From Rhodanobacteraceae bacterium (GTDB lineage Bacteria > Pseudomonadota > Gammaproteobacteria > Xanthomonadales > Rhodanobacteraceae), in assembly GCA_016790075.1 (NCBI GenBank), contig JAEUPP010000049.1:1-64000 (forward strand): DNA of 64,000 bases, in the 5' to 3' direction. Shown here piece by piece: positions 26,309 through 34,187 of the stretch. Numbering within the stretch: position 1 is the first letter of the stretch; every line of letters starts with the position of its first letter. The notes below the pieces were generated by a model. That model was given only the letters and a program-made list of their open reading frames with translations, was not told the DNA's origin and ran no database searches. Made by a program: the position numbers and the translations under genes.

Positions 26309-28231
26309 TCAGCGCAGCGAGACCAGTTCGCGGCGGGGCACGAAGACGAAGTCTCCGCCGACGTGGCCGGCGAACTTGAGCTGGCCGTATTGCGGTTCCT
26401 GCTGCTCGCCGAAGCCGCGGGCGGCATTTTCCACTTTGGGGGTGATTTCCCGGTATAGCTCGCGCGCCTCGAACGGCCCATCGGTGCGGCGGCGCAGGGT
26501 ATTGATGAATTCAGCGGCGAAGATGGAGTGATTGCCGCCACCGCCGTCGAGGACTTCGCGGATATTGCCGGAGCTCATGACTTTACGGCTGGGTATCTGC
26601 GAGCGCTTGAGCAGCCAGTCCCGCCGCTCGGAGGCACTGGCGTTGTCGAGCTGCTCGGCGACCGAGTGGACGAAGACACCGGAATAGCAGGAGTCGGCCA
26701 CGACCAGCACCTGCTTGGCGCGCATTACCGAGATCAGGTCGGTCACGTCGGCCGAAGAGACGAAATTGGCGCTGGAATCCTTCTCGCCGTCGACTGGAAC
26801 CCAATAGCCTTGATGATTGCCGCGGTCCCAGGTGCCATGGCCTGAATAGAAGACCAGCAGGTTGTCCTGTTCGGTCAACTGGCCGCGTAGCTTGGCCAGG
26901 GCGCGAAAGATCTGGCCGCGGGTCGCGTCGAGCAGCACGGTGGTCTTGAAGCCGTAGCTGTCGCGCAACAGCTGGGCGACGGACTCGGCATCGGCATGCG
27001 GCGTGTTGAGTGGATCCCAGGCGGAATAGCGTGCGTTGCCGATGATCAGGGCGTGGTAGTTGCCGAAGTCCGCGGGAATGGCGGCGACTGGCGTACCGGC
27101 CGGCACCAGGCTGTCGTTGGCGATCACGAAGGGCAGGCTGGCGCGCTGGTTGTTGCTGTCGACGGCGGTGACTTCCACTGGCGTGGTCTTGCCGCTAAGC
27201 GCGAGTTCGCTGCGCACGATGCCGGCACTGTCGGGCTTGACCGGCTTGCCATTGATGTTGACTTCGCGAATGCCAGCCGGTGAGCCCACGCGCAAAGCCA
27301 CGGTCTGGGTTCTTGCGTCACCGCGCACGCGCACGGTAACCAGGCCGCGTACGGCGACGGGCTGGGGCTCTAGCAGGGCGATCTCCAGCGCGTTACCGCT
27401 GGCGGCCGCTGGAACAGGCCGTTCGATCTGGCGCGCGGCGGATTCCGCCTGGGCCAGTTGGGTCTCCGCCGCACTGAGCCGGGCGGCACCCTGGTCCAGC
27501 GATTGCTGCTTGGCTGCCAGTTCCTGTTCGACCCGGCGCGAGCGCTCTGCATCGGCCTCGGTGCGGGCTTTTTCGAGCTCGGCCTTGAGCGTTGCGGTCT
27601 GCTGGGCCAGGCTGCGTTGCTGCTTCTGCAGTTGTTCGCGCTGGGCCGCGGCCTTGTCGCGTGTTTCGGCCAGCTCCTGGCGCAGGACGGCGATTTGCTG
27701 GTCGCGTTCGTTCAGGTCGCCGGCAAAGGCCAGGGGCTGGTCCAGCTTGGCCGCGCGGCGGTACAGATCCAGTGCCTGGGCTGGGCTTCCTCCAGGTACC
27801 TTGCCGTGTTCGTGCAGCATGGCCAGGGCGGTCAGCGCCGGCGCGTAGTCCGACTTGGCGGCGCGCTCGTACCACTGCGCCGCTTTGGCCTCGTCTGCTG
27901 GCCGGCCCAGACCCTTCTCGTAGATCTGGCCGACGAAATACTGGGCCTGGGCATCGCCGTCTTCGGCCGGCGGCAGCCATACGCGCAGGGCGCTTTCATA
28001 GTTGGCCCTGCTGGCTTCGGTGTAGTAGCCGCCGCGAATGGCGCAGTCGTCGGCGCTGGTGCGGATGGCCCGGACACGGCCAGTCGTGGCATGGGCCGTG
28101 CCGATATGCAGCACCTTGCCCGGTAGTTCGCAATCGACGATCTCGAAGCTGTCCATGCGCCCCGCTGGTGGCGGGGTGGTGGCGCAGGCGCTCAGAAGTG
28201 TCAGCAGCAGTCCGCAGAAGTAATTCCGCAT
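26309..28231 (-). CDS. Caspase-like (peptidase C14) lipoprotein with Sel1 repeats and coiled coil
   Basis: A 640-residue predicted lipoprotein: the signal peptide ends in LLSAC with Cys16 as the lipidation site. Residues about 80-170 hold Sel1/TPR-like repeats (AQYFVGQIYEKGLG, AAQWYERAAKSDYAPALTALAMLHEHG), 170-265 a glutamine- and alanine-rich coiled coil, 290-370 an Ig-like region, and 390-600 a caspase-fold domain. The catalytic dyad is present: His465 in VFYSGHG and Cys515 in VVADSCYSG, so it should be an active cysteine protease or orthocaspase, normally Arg/Lys-specific in bacterial relatives. It is the last gene of the nine-gene cluster, 11 bases after the autotransporter stop. Its target is unknown; the CsgG-like and repeat proteins of the cluster are obvious candidates. 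Confidence 0.88.
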   Translation of the reverse strand: MRNYFCGLLLTLLSACATTPPPAGRMDSFEIVDCELPGKVLHIGTAHATTGRVRAIRTSADDCAIRGGYYTEASRANYESALRVWLPPAEDGDAQAQYFVGQIYEKGLGRPADEAKAAQWYERAAKSDYAPALTALAMLHEHGKVPGGSPAQALDLYRRAAKLDQPLAFAGDLNERDQQIAVLRQELAETRDKAAAQREQLQKQQRSLAQQTATLKAELEKARTEADAERSRRVEQELAAKQQSLDQGAARLSAAETQLAQAESAARQIERPVPAAASGNALEIALLEPQPVAVRGLVTVRVRGDARTQTVALRVGSPAGIREVNINGKPVKPDSAGIVRSELALSGKTTPVEVTAVDSNNQRASLPFVIANDSLVPAGTPVAAIPADFGNYHALIIGNARYSAWDPLNTPHADAESVAQLLRDSYGFKTTVLLDATRGQIFRALAKLRGQLTEQDNLLVFYSGHGTWDRGNHQGYWVPVDGEKDSSANFVSSADVTDLISVMRAKQVLVVADSCYSGVFVHSVAEQLDNASASERRDWLLKRSQIPSRKVMSSGNIREVLDGGGGNHSIFAAEFINTLRRRTDGPFEARELYREITPKVENAARGFGEQQEPQYGQLKFAGHVGGDFVFVPRRELVSLR

Positions 28232-28242
28232 GGTGCACCTGT

Positions 28243-31200
28243 CTAGAAAGGAATTTTTACGCCGAGCATGAAGGCGCGGCTGCGATAGTTGCTGCGGCCT
28301 ATGCTCATGTCGAAACCAGCAAAACCGGAGATGGGCTGGGCCTTGACCGAAGTCATCCAGCTCACCGCAAAACGCAGCATGGCGTAACGCTTGTCGATCT
28401 CCTCCAGCGTTACCGGCACGGCGGTACTGCTGTCGGCGATCAGGCGGGCGAAGATTTCGTCCCTATCCTCGTTCTCGCCAAATACCTCCAGCGCGACGCT
28501 GGGTATCCATACGCCGGAGCGGGTGCTGAAGGCGCGGTCGGCGGAAAAGCCGGCGCTAATGGCCGAGCGGCTGAGGCGGGTGGCGTCGACCGAAATCGCG
28601 CTGGCGCAATTACCTCGTTCACGCAGGCCATCGAGCGAGGCGCGGGCATATTCGTAGCGCAGGAACGGGGTAAAGCGATAGGCCTTGTCTGACATCGAGT
28701 AGCCGGCTTCGAGCAGCAGCGCCCGGTGGCGGCTCTGGGTGTCGCTGTGCAGGTCGATGCCGCAGGCGCTGCGCTCGCTGTCGAAATCGCTGCGTCCCAG
28801 GTTCAATGCCGTATTGAGATAGAGCTTCTCGCTCGGCAGCCATAACGCGTACAGGGAGCCACTGTAGCCGCTGGCCGACTGCGAACCGCCAGCCGAGAGG
28901 TCGGTGCTGGAGCGCATGCCACCCAAGGCGAGGCCGGCCACGAAGCTTGACCGGAAACGATAGTCCATACCCACCGTAAGGCCACGTGTCGTGGCGTCGA
29001 AGCCGTTGCGGCGGCCGCTGCGGGAATCCAGCGCCGCAATCTCCACGGTGCCGGCGGCAAACAGGCTGGGCCGTGCCCCTTCTTTGGACTCGCTGTCGCC
29101 GCCTTCCGTGCTGGACTTGGCCAGTGGCAGGGTCAGGCCGCCGAGACTTACCGCGACATCACTGGAGAAACCATGGGCGGTTTCGTTGCGCAGCGCCTGA
29201 AGGCGGTTACCGATCAGGCTGAGCTGGGTGCGCGGTGCGTCCAGCGCCTGCTGCGCGATAGGGCCGATCAGGTTCTCGGCGGGATCGGCGACTGCAGCGA
29301 TGCTGCTGCTGACCGGCAGGTTGACGCACAGATCCGGCCGGCTGGCGACACAGGCCTGGATCGTGGCACTCACCGCGTTGGCGTTTAGCAGCAGCGTGGC
29401 GCTGGCGTGGCCGCTACTGTCGGAGGTCGAGCTGGGCGTGATGCTGCCGGCGTCGGGCGGGCTCAAGGTATAGACGACCGTGGCGCCGGGCACGGGGGCG
29501 CCGCTTGGATCCAGCAAGTCCACGCTGATCGGCGTCGGCTGTTGTGGCTGCACCACCACTACGGATGTCGTCGTGTTGGTCTGCAGGTTGCCGACCTGGG
29601 CGTCTGGGCCACGCAACTCCACGGTCAGCTGGTTGCCGGGGGTGTCTGCCAGGGAAACGGACAGGCGCCGGTTCGCACTGTTGCACCCCGGCAGGAACCG
29701 GATCTCGGCATCGCCGCTACTGTTGGTTGTGGCCTCGCCGCTGGCCGGTGAGTCGGCGGCATCGCAGGCGGCTGCTTTGGGCGCCGCGGCGGGCAGCGGC
29801 TCGGCGCGGGCCACGCTCCAGCGCAGTTGCGCACCAGCTACGGGCTGGCCACGGGTGTCCCGCGCGCTGACCATCACTGCGGTCGATACGCCGGGTTCAA
29901 AACGCAGTTGTGCCGCCAGAGTGATGACCGACAATTGAGTCGCTGCTGGCCGCACGACCAGGCGCACGGGCGTGCTCTCAGCCGTGCCGCCGAGGTTGTC
30001 GGTAACACGGGCGACCAGGGAATAGGTGCCGGCCGGTACGGCGTTCCAGCGTGCGGTGAACGGCGCTGTAGTGGATTGGGCTACCAGCTGGCCGTCGGCG
30101 AGGTATTCCACCTGCTCGACGGTACCATCGCTGTCCTGGGCGTCAGCGGCGAGCTCGACACTGGCGGGTGCGGTGATATCCAGCCCCGGCGCAGGCGCGG
30201 TCAGACGTACCGTTGGCGGCAGGTTGCCCGACGACGAAAGAACGGTAAGGGTCAGCGGCAGCGTATCTGTTTTTGCGCCCGTGTTGTCCGTGGCACGGGC
30301 GGCAAAGGTGTGTTGTCCTGGCGTGGAAGGTTGCCAGACCGCCTGGTAGGGCGGTGTCGTGTCGGAACCGACCACGTTGCCGTCGACGAGGAAATCCACG
30401 CCGGTGACAGTTCCGTCACTGTCCTGCGCCGTAGCGGCCAGGTTCACGCCGCGTGGTGCGGTCAGCATGTTGCCGGCGACGGGCGCTGTGAGCGTTACTG
30501 TCGGCGGCTGGTTGGTTGCTGCTGTTATGAGCGCTTGCACGCCCTGGACGGAATAGGTGAGTGGGTTGTTGATTGCGTCAGTGGTGTCGCTGTACAGCAC
30601 CGTGCGCGTGATGCGGAAGTGAAGGCTAGGGTTGATGTTTACGAAGAACGTGCCAGGCGCGGTGAAATTGACGGTGCTGGTCGCCGTGGCCGGGGGCCTG
30701 TCTGATGCGATGGTCAAATACTGTCCGGTGGGGCCGGAGTACCCCCAACCATAGTTGCTGTTGCTCGAGAGCTGTATGTTCGCGCCGGTGTTGATGTTGC
30801 AGCTGGCCGCCAACGTACCCTGCAGCGGTGCTGACCCGGTCATCGGGCTGGGATTGGCCACAAGGCTGCATTGCGCCGATACCGCGCCGATATGAACCAC
30901 GGCAGTTCCCAGCGCCGGATCGCAGACGGTCACCTGATCGTCGGCGCAGAAACGGATGATGCGCACGCCCGGTGTTGCCCCCAGGGCGATGGGGAGGTTG
31001 ACATTGCCACCGGCGTCAATTGGCCGCACCGTACCGCTGGGAAACGTATCGCTATCGTCGGGCGTACTGACGAGCCTGAATCGCGCGGTAGTCATGCCCG
31101 TGCCGAAATTACGCGCCCCGAACGTGAAGGTGCTGCCGGTCCGCGCTACCTGCACGCCACCATAGGTCTGCGCCCAGGTGACCGGCGTCGCTGCCAACAG

Positions 31201-31284
31201 GCTCAGCCACAGCAATTGCAGAGCGAACAGGCGCCAGGTGGCGGAAAACCGGGGAATCCCACAGGGGGGCGAACTGATGTTCAT
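28243..31284 (-). CDS. Autotransporter-type outer-membrane protein with Ig-like domains
   Basis: A 1013-residue surface protein. After the signal peptide (LFALQLLWLSLLAATPVTWAQ) comes a cysteine-containing N-terminal region (to about 255), two Big_7-type Ig domains starting PPTVTLTAPVAG and PPTVRLTAPAPG (about 258-350 and 355-447), two invasin-like Big_1 domains (about 450-560 and 565-670), and a C-terminal autotransporter beta-barrel of about 280 residues ending in LGVKIPF with the terminal Phe expected for BAM recognition. It probably displays the Ig stalk outside the cell. ATG at 31284 follows AAGGAG at five bases; the TTG one codon earlier is unlikely. It lies between the OmpA-type protein and the caspase lipoprotein. 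Confidence 0.85.
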   Translation of the reverse strand: MNISSPPCGIPRFSATWRLFALQLLWLSLLAATPVTWAQTYGGVQVARTGSTFTFGARNFGTGMTTARFRLVSTPDDSDTFPSGTVRPIDAGGNVNLPIALGATPGVRIIRFCADDQVTVCDPALGTAVVHIGAVSAQCSLVANPSPMTGSAPLQGTLAASCNINTGANIQLSSNSNYGWGYSGPTGQYLTIASDRPPATATSTVNFTAPGTFFVNINPSLHFRITRTVLYSDTTDAINNPLTYSVQGVQALITAATNQPPTVTLTAPVAGNMLTAPRGVNLAATAQDSDGTVTGVDFLVDGNVVGSDTTPPYQAVWQPSTPGQHTFAARATDNTGAKTDTLPLTLTVLSSSGNLPPTVRLTAPAPGLDITAPASVELAADAQDSDGTVEQVEYLADGQLVAQSTTAPFTARWNAVPAGTYSLVARVTDNLGGTAESTPVRLVVRPAATQLSVITLAAQLRFEPGVSTAVMVSARDTRGQPVAGAQLRWSVARAEPLPAAAPKAAACDAADSPASGEATTNSSGDAEIRFLPGCNSANRRLSVSLADTPGNQLTVELRGPDAQVGNLQTNTTTSVVVVQPQQPTPISVDLLDPSGAPVPGATVVYTLSPPDAGSITPSSTSDSSGHASATLLLNANAVSATIQACVASRPDLCVNLPVSSSIAAVADPAENLIGPIAQQALDAPRTQLSLIGNRLQALRNETAHGFSSDVAVSLGGLTLPLAKSSTEGGDSESKEGARPSLFAAGTVEIAALDSRSGRRNGFDATTRGLTVGMDYRFRSSFVAGLALGGMRSSTDLSAGGSQSASGYSGSLYALWLPSEKLYLNTALNLGRSDFDSERSACGIDLHSDTQSRHRALLLEAGYSMSDKAYRFTPFLRYEYARASLDGLRERGNCASAISVDATRLSRSAISAGFSADRAFSTRSGVWIPSVALEVFGENEDRDEIFARLIADSSTAVPVTLEEIDKRYAMLRFAVSWMTSVKAQPISGFAGFDMSIGRSNYRSRAFMLGVKIPF

Positions 31285-31412
31285 CAAAGCTCCTTGGATC
31301 TTGTCACCACGGCCACAATCGCGATGGTGCCGCGTACCATTTCATCGGTCTGTACAAAGCTATTGGCAGAAGAGCGACCGCGGCGCCCCTGTTTCGCCGC
31401 GGCCAGGCGTGG

Positions 31413-32084
31413 TCAGCCGGCGCTGAACTGTACGCGGCGGTTGCGCGCGTCTTCGGGGCGTTCTGGATCCAGCGGGTGGCTTTCGCCCTTTCCGCGTGCC
31501 TGAAGCCGCTGGATCGCAATACCGTGGTGCTCGACCAGATACTGCTGGACCTTTTGCGCGCGCTGCAGCGACAAGCTCGTGTTGTAAGACTCCGGGCCGG
31601 TGGAGTCGGTGTGCCCGTCGATGATGATCGTGGTCGAGACATCGAGCAGTTTCAGTCCTTCGGCGATGCTGTCGAGCTGGGCCAGAGCCTTGGGCTGCAG
31701 CTCGGCCGAGTTCAGGGCGAACGCGACGGCTACATCCATCGACCCTGCTCCGTTGCCCTCTTCAGCTGGCGCGGGCGGCGCCGCTGCCGCTGCGTTGCGT
31801 GGCGATTTGGCCTTGGCCACAGCCTGAGCTGCGGGCGCTTCTGGCGCACTGGCAGTGCTGCTGGGGCCTTCCGTCAGGTTGGCGGGAGCTGCTGCGGCCG
31901 CGGGGTCGAAGGCAATGCCGCGTTTCTTGATCTGCGGTTGGGAGCCGGCGCCGCCCAGGGCGCGGGCGACGTCGATAGGACGCGGGACCTCGTTTTCTCC
32001 GACGTAGTTCGGCGGTGCGGCGCTGCCGGCCGGTGAAAGCGCGGACAGGCCCAGGACTAGGGCAAACGCGAGCGCAGATTTCAC
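31413..32084 (-). CDS. OmpA-family peptidoglycan-binding protein (GTG start)
   Basis: A 223-residue exported protein. Signal peptide (ALAFALVLGLSALSPAGSA), an alanine/proline-rich linker to about residue 110, then an OmpA/MotB domain with VAFALNSAELQPKALAQLD, IIDGHTDSTGPESYN and LSLQRAQKVQQYL, including the Asp and Arg that bind diaminopimelate. There is no N-terminal barrel, so it is a soluble periplasmic or tethered anchor. The GTG start follows AAGGAGG at five bases; the ATG just upstream runs into a stop. It may tie the neighbouring surface machinery to the wall. Confidence 0.9.
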   Translation of the reverse strand: MKSALAFALVLGLSALSPAGSAAPPNYVGENEVPRPIDVARALGGAGSQPQIKKRGIAFDPAAAAAPANLTEGPSSTASAPEAPAAQAVAKAKSPRNAAAAAPPAPAEEGNGAGSMDVAVAFALNSAELQPKALAQLDSIAEGLKLLDVSTTIIIDGHTDSTGPESYNTSLSLQRAQKVQQYLVEHHGIAIQRLQARGKGESHPLDPERPEDARNRRVQFSAG

Positions 32085-32139
32085 GACATCCTCCTTATTG
32101 GCTTGAGTCCCCCTTAATGTTGCCGGAGTGCCGCAGGGT

Positions 32140-32328
32140 TCAATTCAATTTGCCCTCCCGCGAGGCTGCCTTGAGGCTAGCCAGCGGCAACCCCGCCTGA
32201 GCCTCGCCGGGCCGGCGCCCTTTCTTCGTGAAATGCCGGCACCTGCGTGGCCGCTGAGCGAACGGGCATAGGGCGGCGCTGCGGCGTTCCAGCCAGTCCG
32301 TAGCGGCACCGACGTACAGAGTGCTCAA
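32140..32328 (-). pseudogene. Possible remnant of a GIY-YIG endonuclease-like gene
   Basis: The translation STLYVGAATDWLERR fits the GIY-YIG core (LYVGxTxDLxRR), HFTKKGRR fits the following FTRR block, and the closing ASREGKLN resembles the family's REgxLK end. The N-terminal part is missing and no start is evident. It lies between the anti-sigma and OmpA genes, where it interrupts the otherwise close packing of the cluster. Short and low-scoring by eye, so tentative. Confidence 0.3.
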
Positions 32329-32383
32329 GCACGCAGTTATACCGTGCCGGCGGGAGCGGGTAGCCGTGAACTGCAGCCTTGAC

Positions 32384-33034
32384 TCAACCTTGCGGCGGTA
32401 CCTGGGCGACCGGCGCAACATCCCTGACGGCATGGCTGCCGCGCAGCGCATCCGTCGCTGCGACGACACTCTGTTTGGGCACTGCCAGGTAATACTCGCC
32501 GGCCAGACCTGGGCCGCCGACGACCCAGCCGCCAGCGCCCGCTACCAGTACGCGCAGTTCGCCTTCGGTCGCGGCTGGCTCAAACGTCACGCGCAGGAAG
32601 GCCTGGTCGGCTGATACGCGTGCAGCCTCACCCGCTGGTGTCGGCGGGGTGCTGCCGCGATAGCTGATTGGTGGTTGCGCTGATTGGCGCAGCAACAGGA
32701 CCGATTGCACCACGACCACCAGCATCGCCACGGCAAGCGCTGGGCGCAGCCAGTGGTCTAGCCAGCGCCAGTTCCAGCCGCGACTGACAGGTTCGCTGTG
32801 CGTTGTCTTGCCTGTGGTTTCGCGCCGGATGCGTTCCAGCGTCTTGTCCAGGCCGACGTCTTCCGCGGCCACGGCTGCGCCATGCCGCTGCTCGGCTGCG
32901 GCGTGACGCCAGAATTCCAGGGCGCTGCGTTCCTGCGGATGTTCGGCAAGGTAGGACTCAACCGCGGCGCGCTCGGTCTCGTTGAGGGTGCCATTGACGT
33001 ACCACGGAAGCAGCGCCTGAATGTCGTCACGCAT
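32384..33034 (-). CDS. Anti-sigma factor (membrane-bound, partner of the ECF sigma factor)
   Basis: A 216-residue single-pass membrane protein. The N-terminal LLPWYVNGTLNETERAAVESYL is typical of anti-sigma domains, though the HxxxCxxC zinc ligands of the ZAS family are absent. A transmembrane helix (about 96-117, ALAVAMLVVVVQSVLLL) separates it from a periplasmic domain of about 100 residues that could sense a signal. Its start overlaps the sigma gene's stop by 8 bases, a common arrangement that couples translation of sigma and anti-sigma. Confidence 0.82.
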   Translation of the reverse strand: MRDDIQALLPWYVNGTLNETERAAVESYLAEHPQERSALEFWRHAAAEQRHGAAVAAEDVGLDKTLERIRRETTGKTTHSEPVSRGWNWRWLDHWLRPALAVAMLVVVVQSVLLLRQSAQPPISYRGSTPPTPAGEAARVSADQAFLRVTFEPAATEGELRVLVAGAGGWVVGGPGLAGEYYLAVPKQSVVAATDALRGSHAVRDVAPVAQVPPQG

Positions 33035-33626
33035 GGCTGGTCACTCCTCGTTCTGCGGAGCTTTCTTCGCGCCGCAGGAACAGACTTAAACATTTTTGTA
33101 TACTTTTTCTTGCATGAAACAGTCGTGTCTTGACCGTGTTCTCGGGGCAGCCTTGCAATGTCGCCACTTCGCCCAGTGCCAGCCCTTCGTAGAACACCAG
33201 ATGCATGCACTCGCGATGCTTGGATGAGAGCTTTTCCATGCAATTGCGTACGCCAGCTTCGCGTTGTTCGGCAGCAATCCGCTCGAAGGCAGATTCAGCC
33301 TCGCTGCCGATGGTTTCCTCCACTTCCGGGGTCAGCGATTCTGTGTCGAGCGAGGAAGCGCGCAGCCGGTTGAGTATCCGGTGCCGCGCAATACCCAGTA
33401 CCCAGGTGGACAGTTTAGCCGTCCCATTGAAGCGATCCGGGTTCTTCCACACCTCGAACATTGTGTCGGCGACGATTTCCTCCGATGTTTCGGGGCTGCG
33501 CAGGTGGCGCATCGCAAAGGCGAAGATGCGACGACCCAGCGCTCGATGCAGGGTTGTGAATGCTTCCTGGTCGCCCAAGCTGATCCGCTTGAGCAGGTAC
33601 AAGGCTGTCGAGTTGTCGAATTCCAT
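33027..33626 (-). CDS. ECF-type RNA polymerase sigma factor
   Basis: A 199-residue sigma-70 family protein with regions 2 and 4 only. Region 2 (about 20-90) includes FAMRHLRSPETSEEIVADTMFEVWKN and KLSTWVLGIARHRILNRLR; region 4 (about 130-185) includes HLVFYEGLALGEVATLQGCPENTVKTRLFHARK. GGAG precedes the ATG at 33626; the longer frame to 33752 lacks similarity. With the overlapping anti-sigma gene it forms a signal-responsive switch, most likely controlling this cluster. Confidence 0.93.
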   Translation of the reverse strand: MEFDNSTALYLLKRISLGDQEAFTTLHRALGRRIFAFAMRHLRSPETSEEIVADTMFEVWKNPDRFNGTAKLSTWVLGIARHRILNRLRASSLDTESLTPEVEETIGSEAESAFERIAAEQREAGVRNCMEKLSSKHRECMHLVFYEGLALGEVATLQGCPENTVKTRLFHARKSIQKCLSLFLRREESSAERGVTSHA

Positions 33627-33682
33627 GACTCGCTCCGACCGATAAGGCCGCGAATAGTAGCCCTGCCGGTCGGGAATGCACA

Positions 33683-33711
33683 GGCGACCCCGCCCGGCAT
33701 TCTTGAGTTCC
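33683..33711 (-). promoter_or_regulatory. Possible ECF-type promoter of the sigma gene
   Basis: On the minus strand GGAACT (-35-like) is followed after 17 bases by GTCGCC, about 60 bases upstream of the sigma start. ECF promoters often have a GGAAC -35. A similar TGAACC...GTCGCC pair, with a 15-base gap, lies upstream of the repeat-protein gene (36810-36836). The unequal spacing makes this tentative. Confidence 0.25.
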
Positions 33712-33817
33712 AAACATCTGGTTTCTTTCGCGTGTGAAGAATCTACATCCACTACACGGTCCTGACGTTACGCACGATCGGCACCGCAGCCTCCAGGCCG
33801 GGCCGGCCGAGACTTGG

Positions 33818-34183
33818 CTACTGGATCAGGCAGGTTGCATTGCGTAGGTCGTACAGGCGCATCGGCTGTTTCTGCGGATCGGCCAATTCAACCGACCGAT
33901 AGACTTCCGCCGAAGCCGGGTCGACCTCGCGTTCCACGATCAGTTTTCCTTCCTGCCAGCAGCGCAGCTTCTGCGGCTTAAGCGCCTGTTTGCGCGAAAT
34001 CGCATCGATTTCATCCATGCCGCCTAGTGTCTGCGGTGGTTCCACCGATGCCTCCATCGGGGCAGGCGCCGTGCCGGGCTCTACTGCAGTTGCGGCGAAA
34101 GCTGTGGCGCTGGCCAGGCTCAGCAGGGTCAGGGCCAGCCGGCTGCGACGACGTGTCGCCGCGGTGATCGAAGTCTCAGTCAT
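33818..34183 (-). CDS. Small exported two-cysteine protein of the cluster
   Basis: A 121-residue protein not matched to a known family. The N-terminus has arginines followed by a hydrophobic stretch (LALTLLSLASATAFAAT), so it is exported. The C-terminal half has KLRCWQEGKLIVEREVD and ends LRNATCLIQ; the two cysteines could form a disulfide in the periplasm. It starts four bases after the CsgG-like gene's stop, with GGGAG overlapping that stop, so it is translated with it. By position it could be an accessory factor like CsgE or CsgF, but I see no sequence similarity to those. Confidence 0.7.
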   Translation of the reverse strand: MTETSITAATRRRSRLALTLLSLASATAFAATAVEPGTAPAPMEASVEPPQTLGGMDEIDAISRKQALKPQKLRCWQEGKLIVEREVDPASAEVYRSVELADPQKQPMRLYDLRNATCLIQ

Positions 34184-34187
34184 GGCT

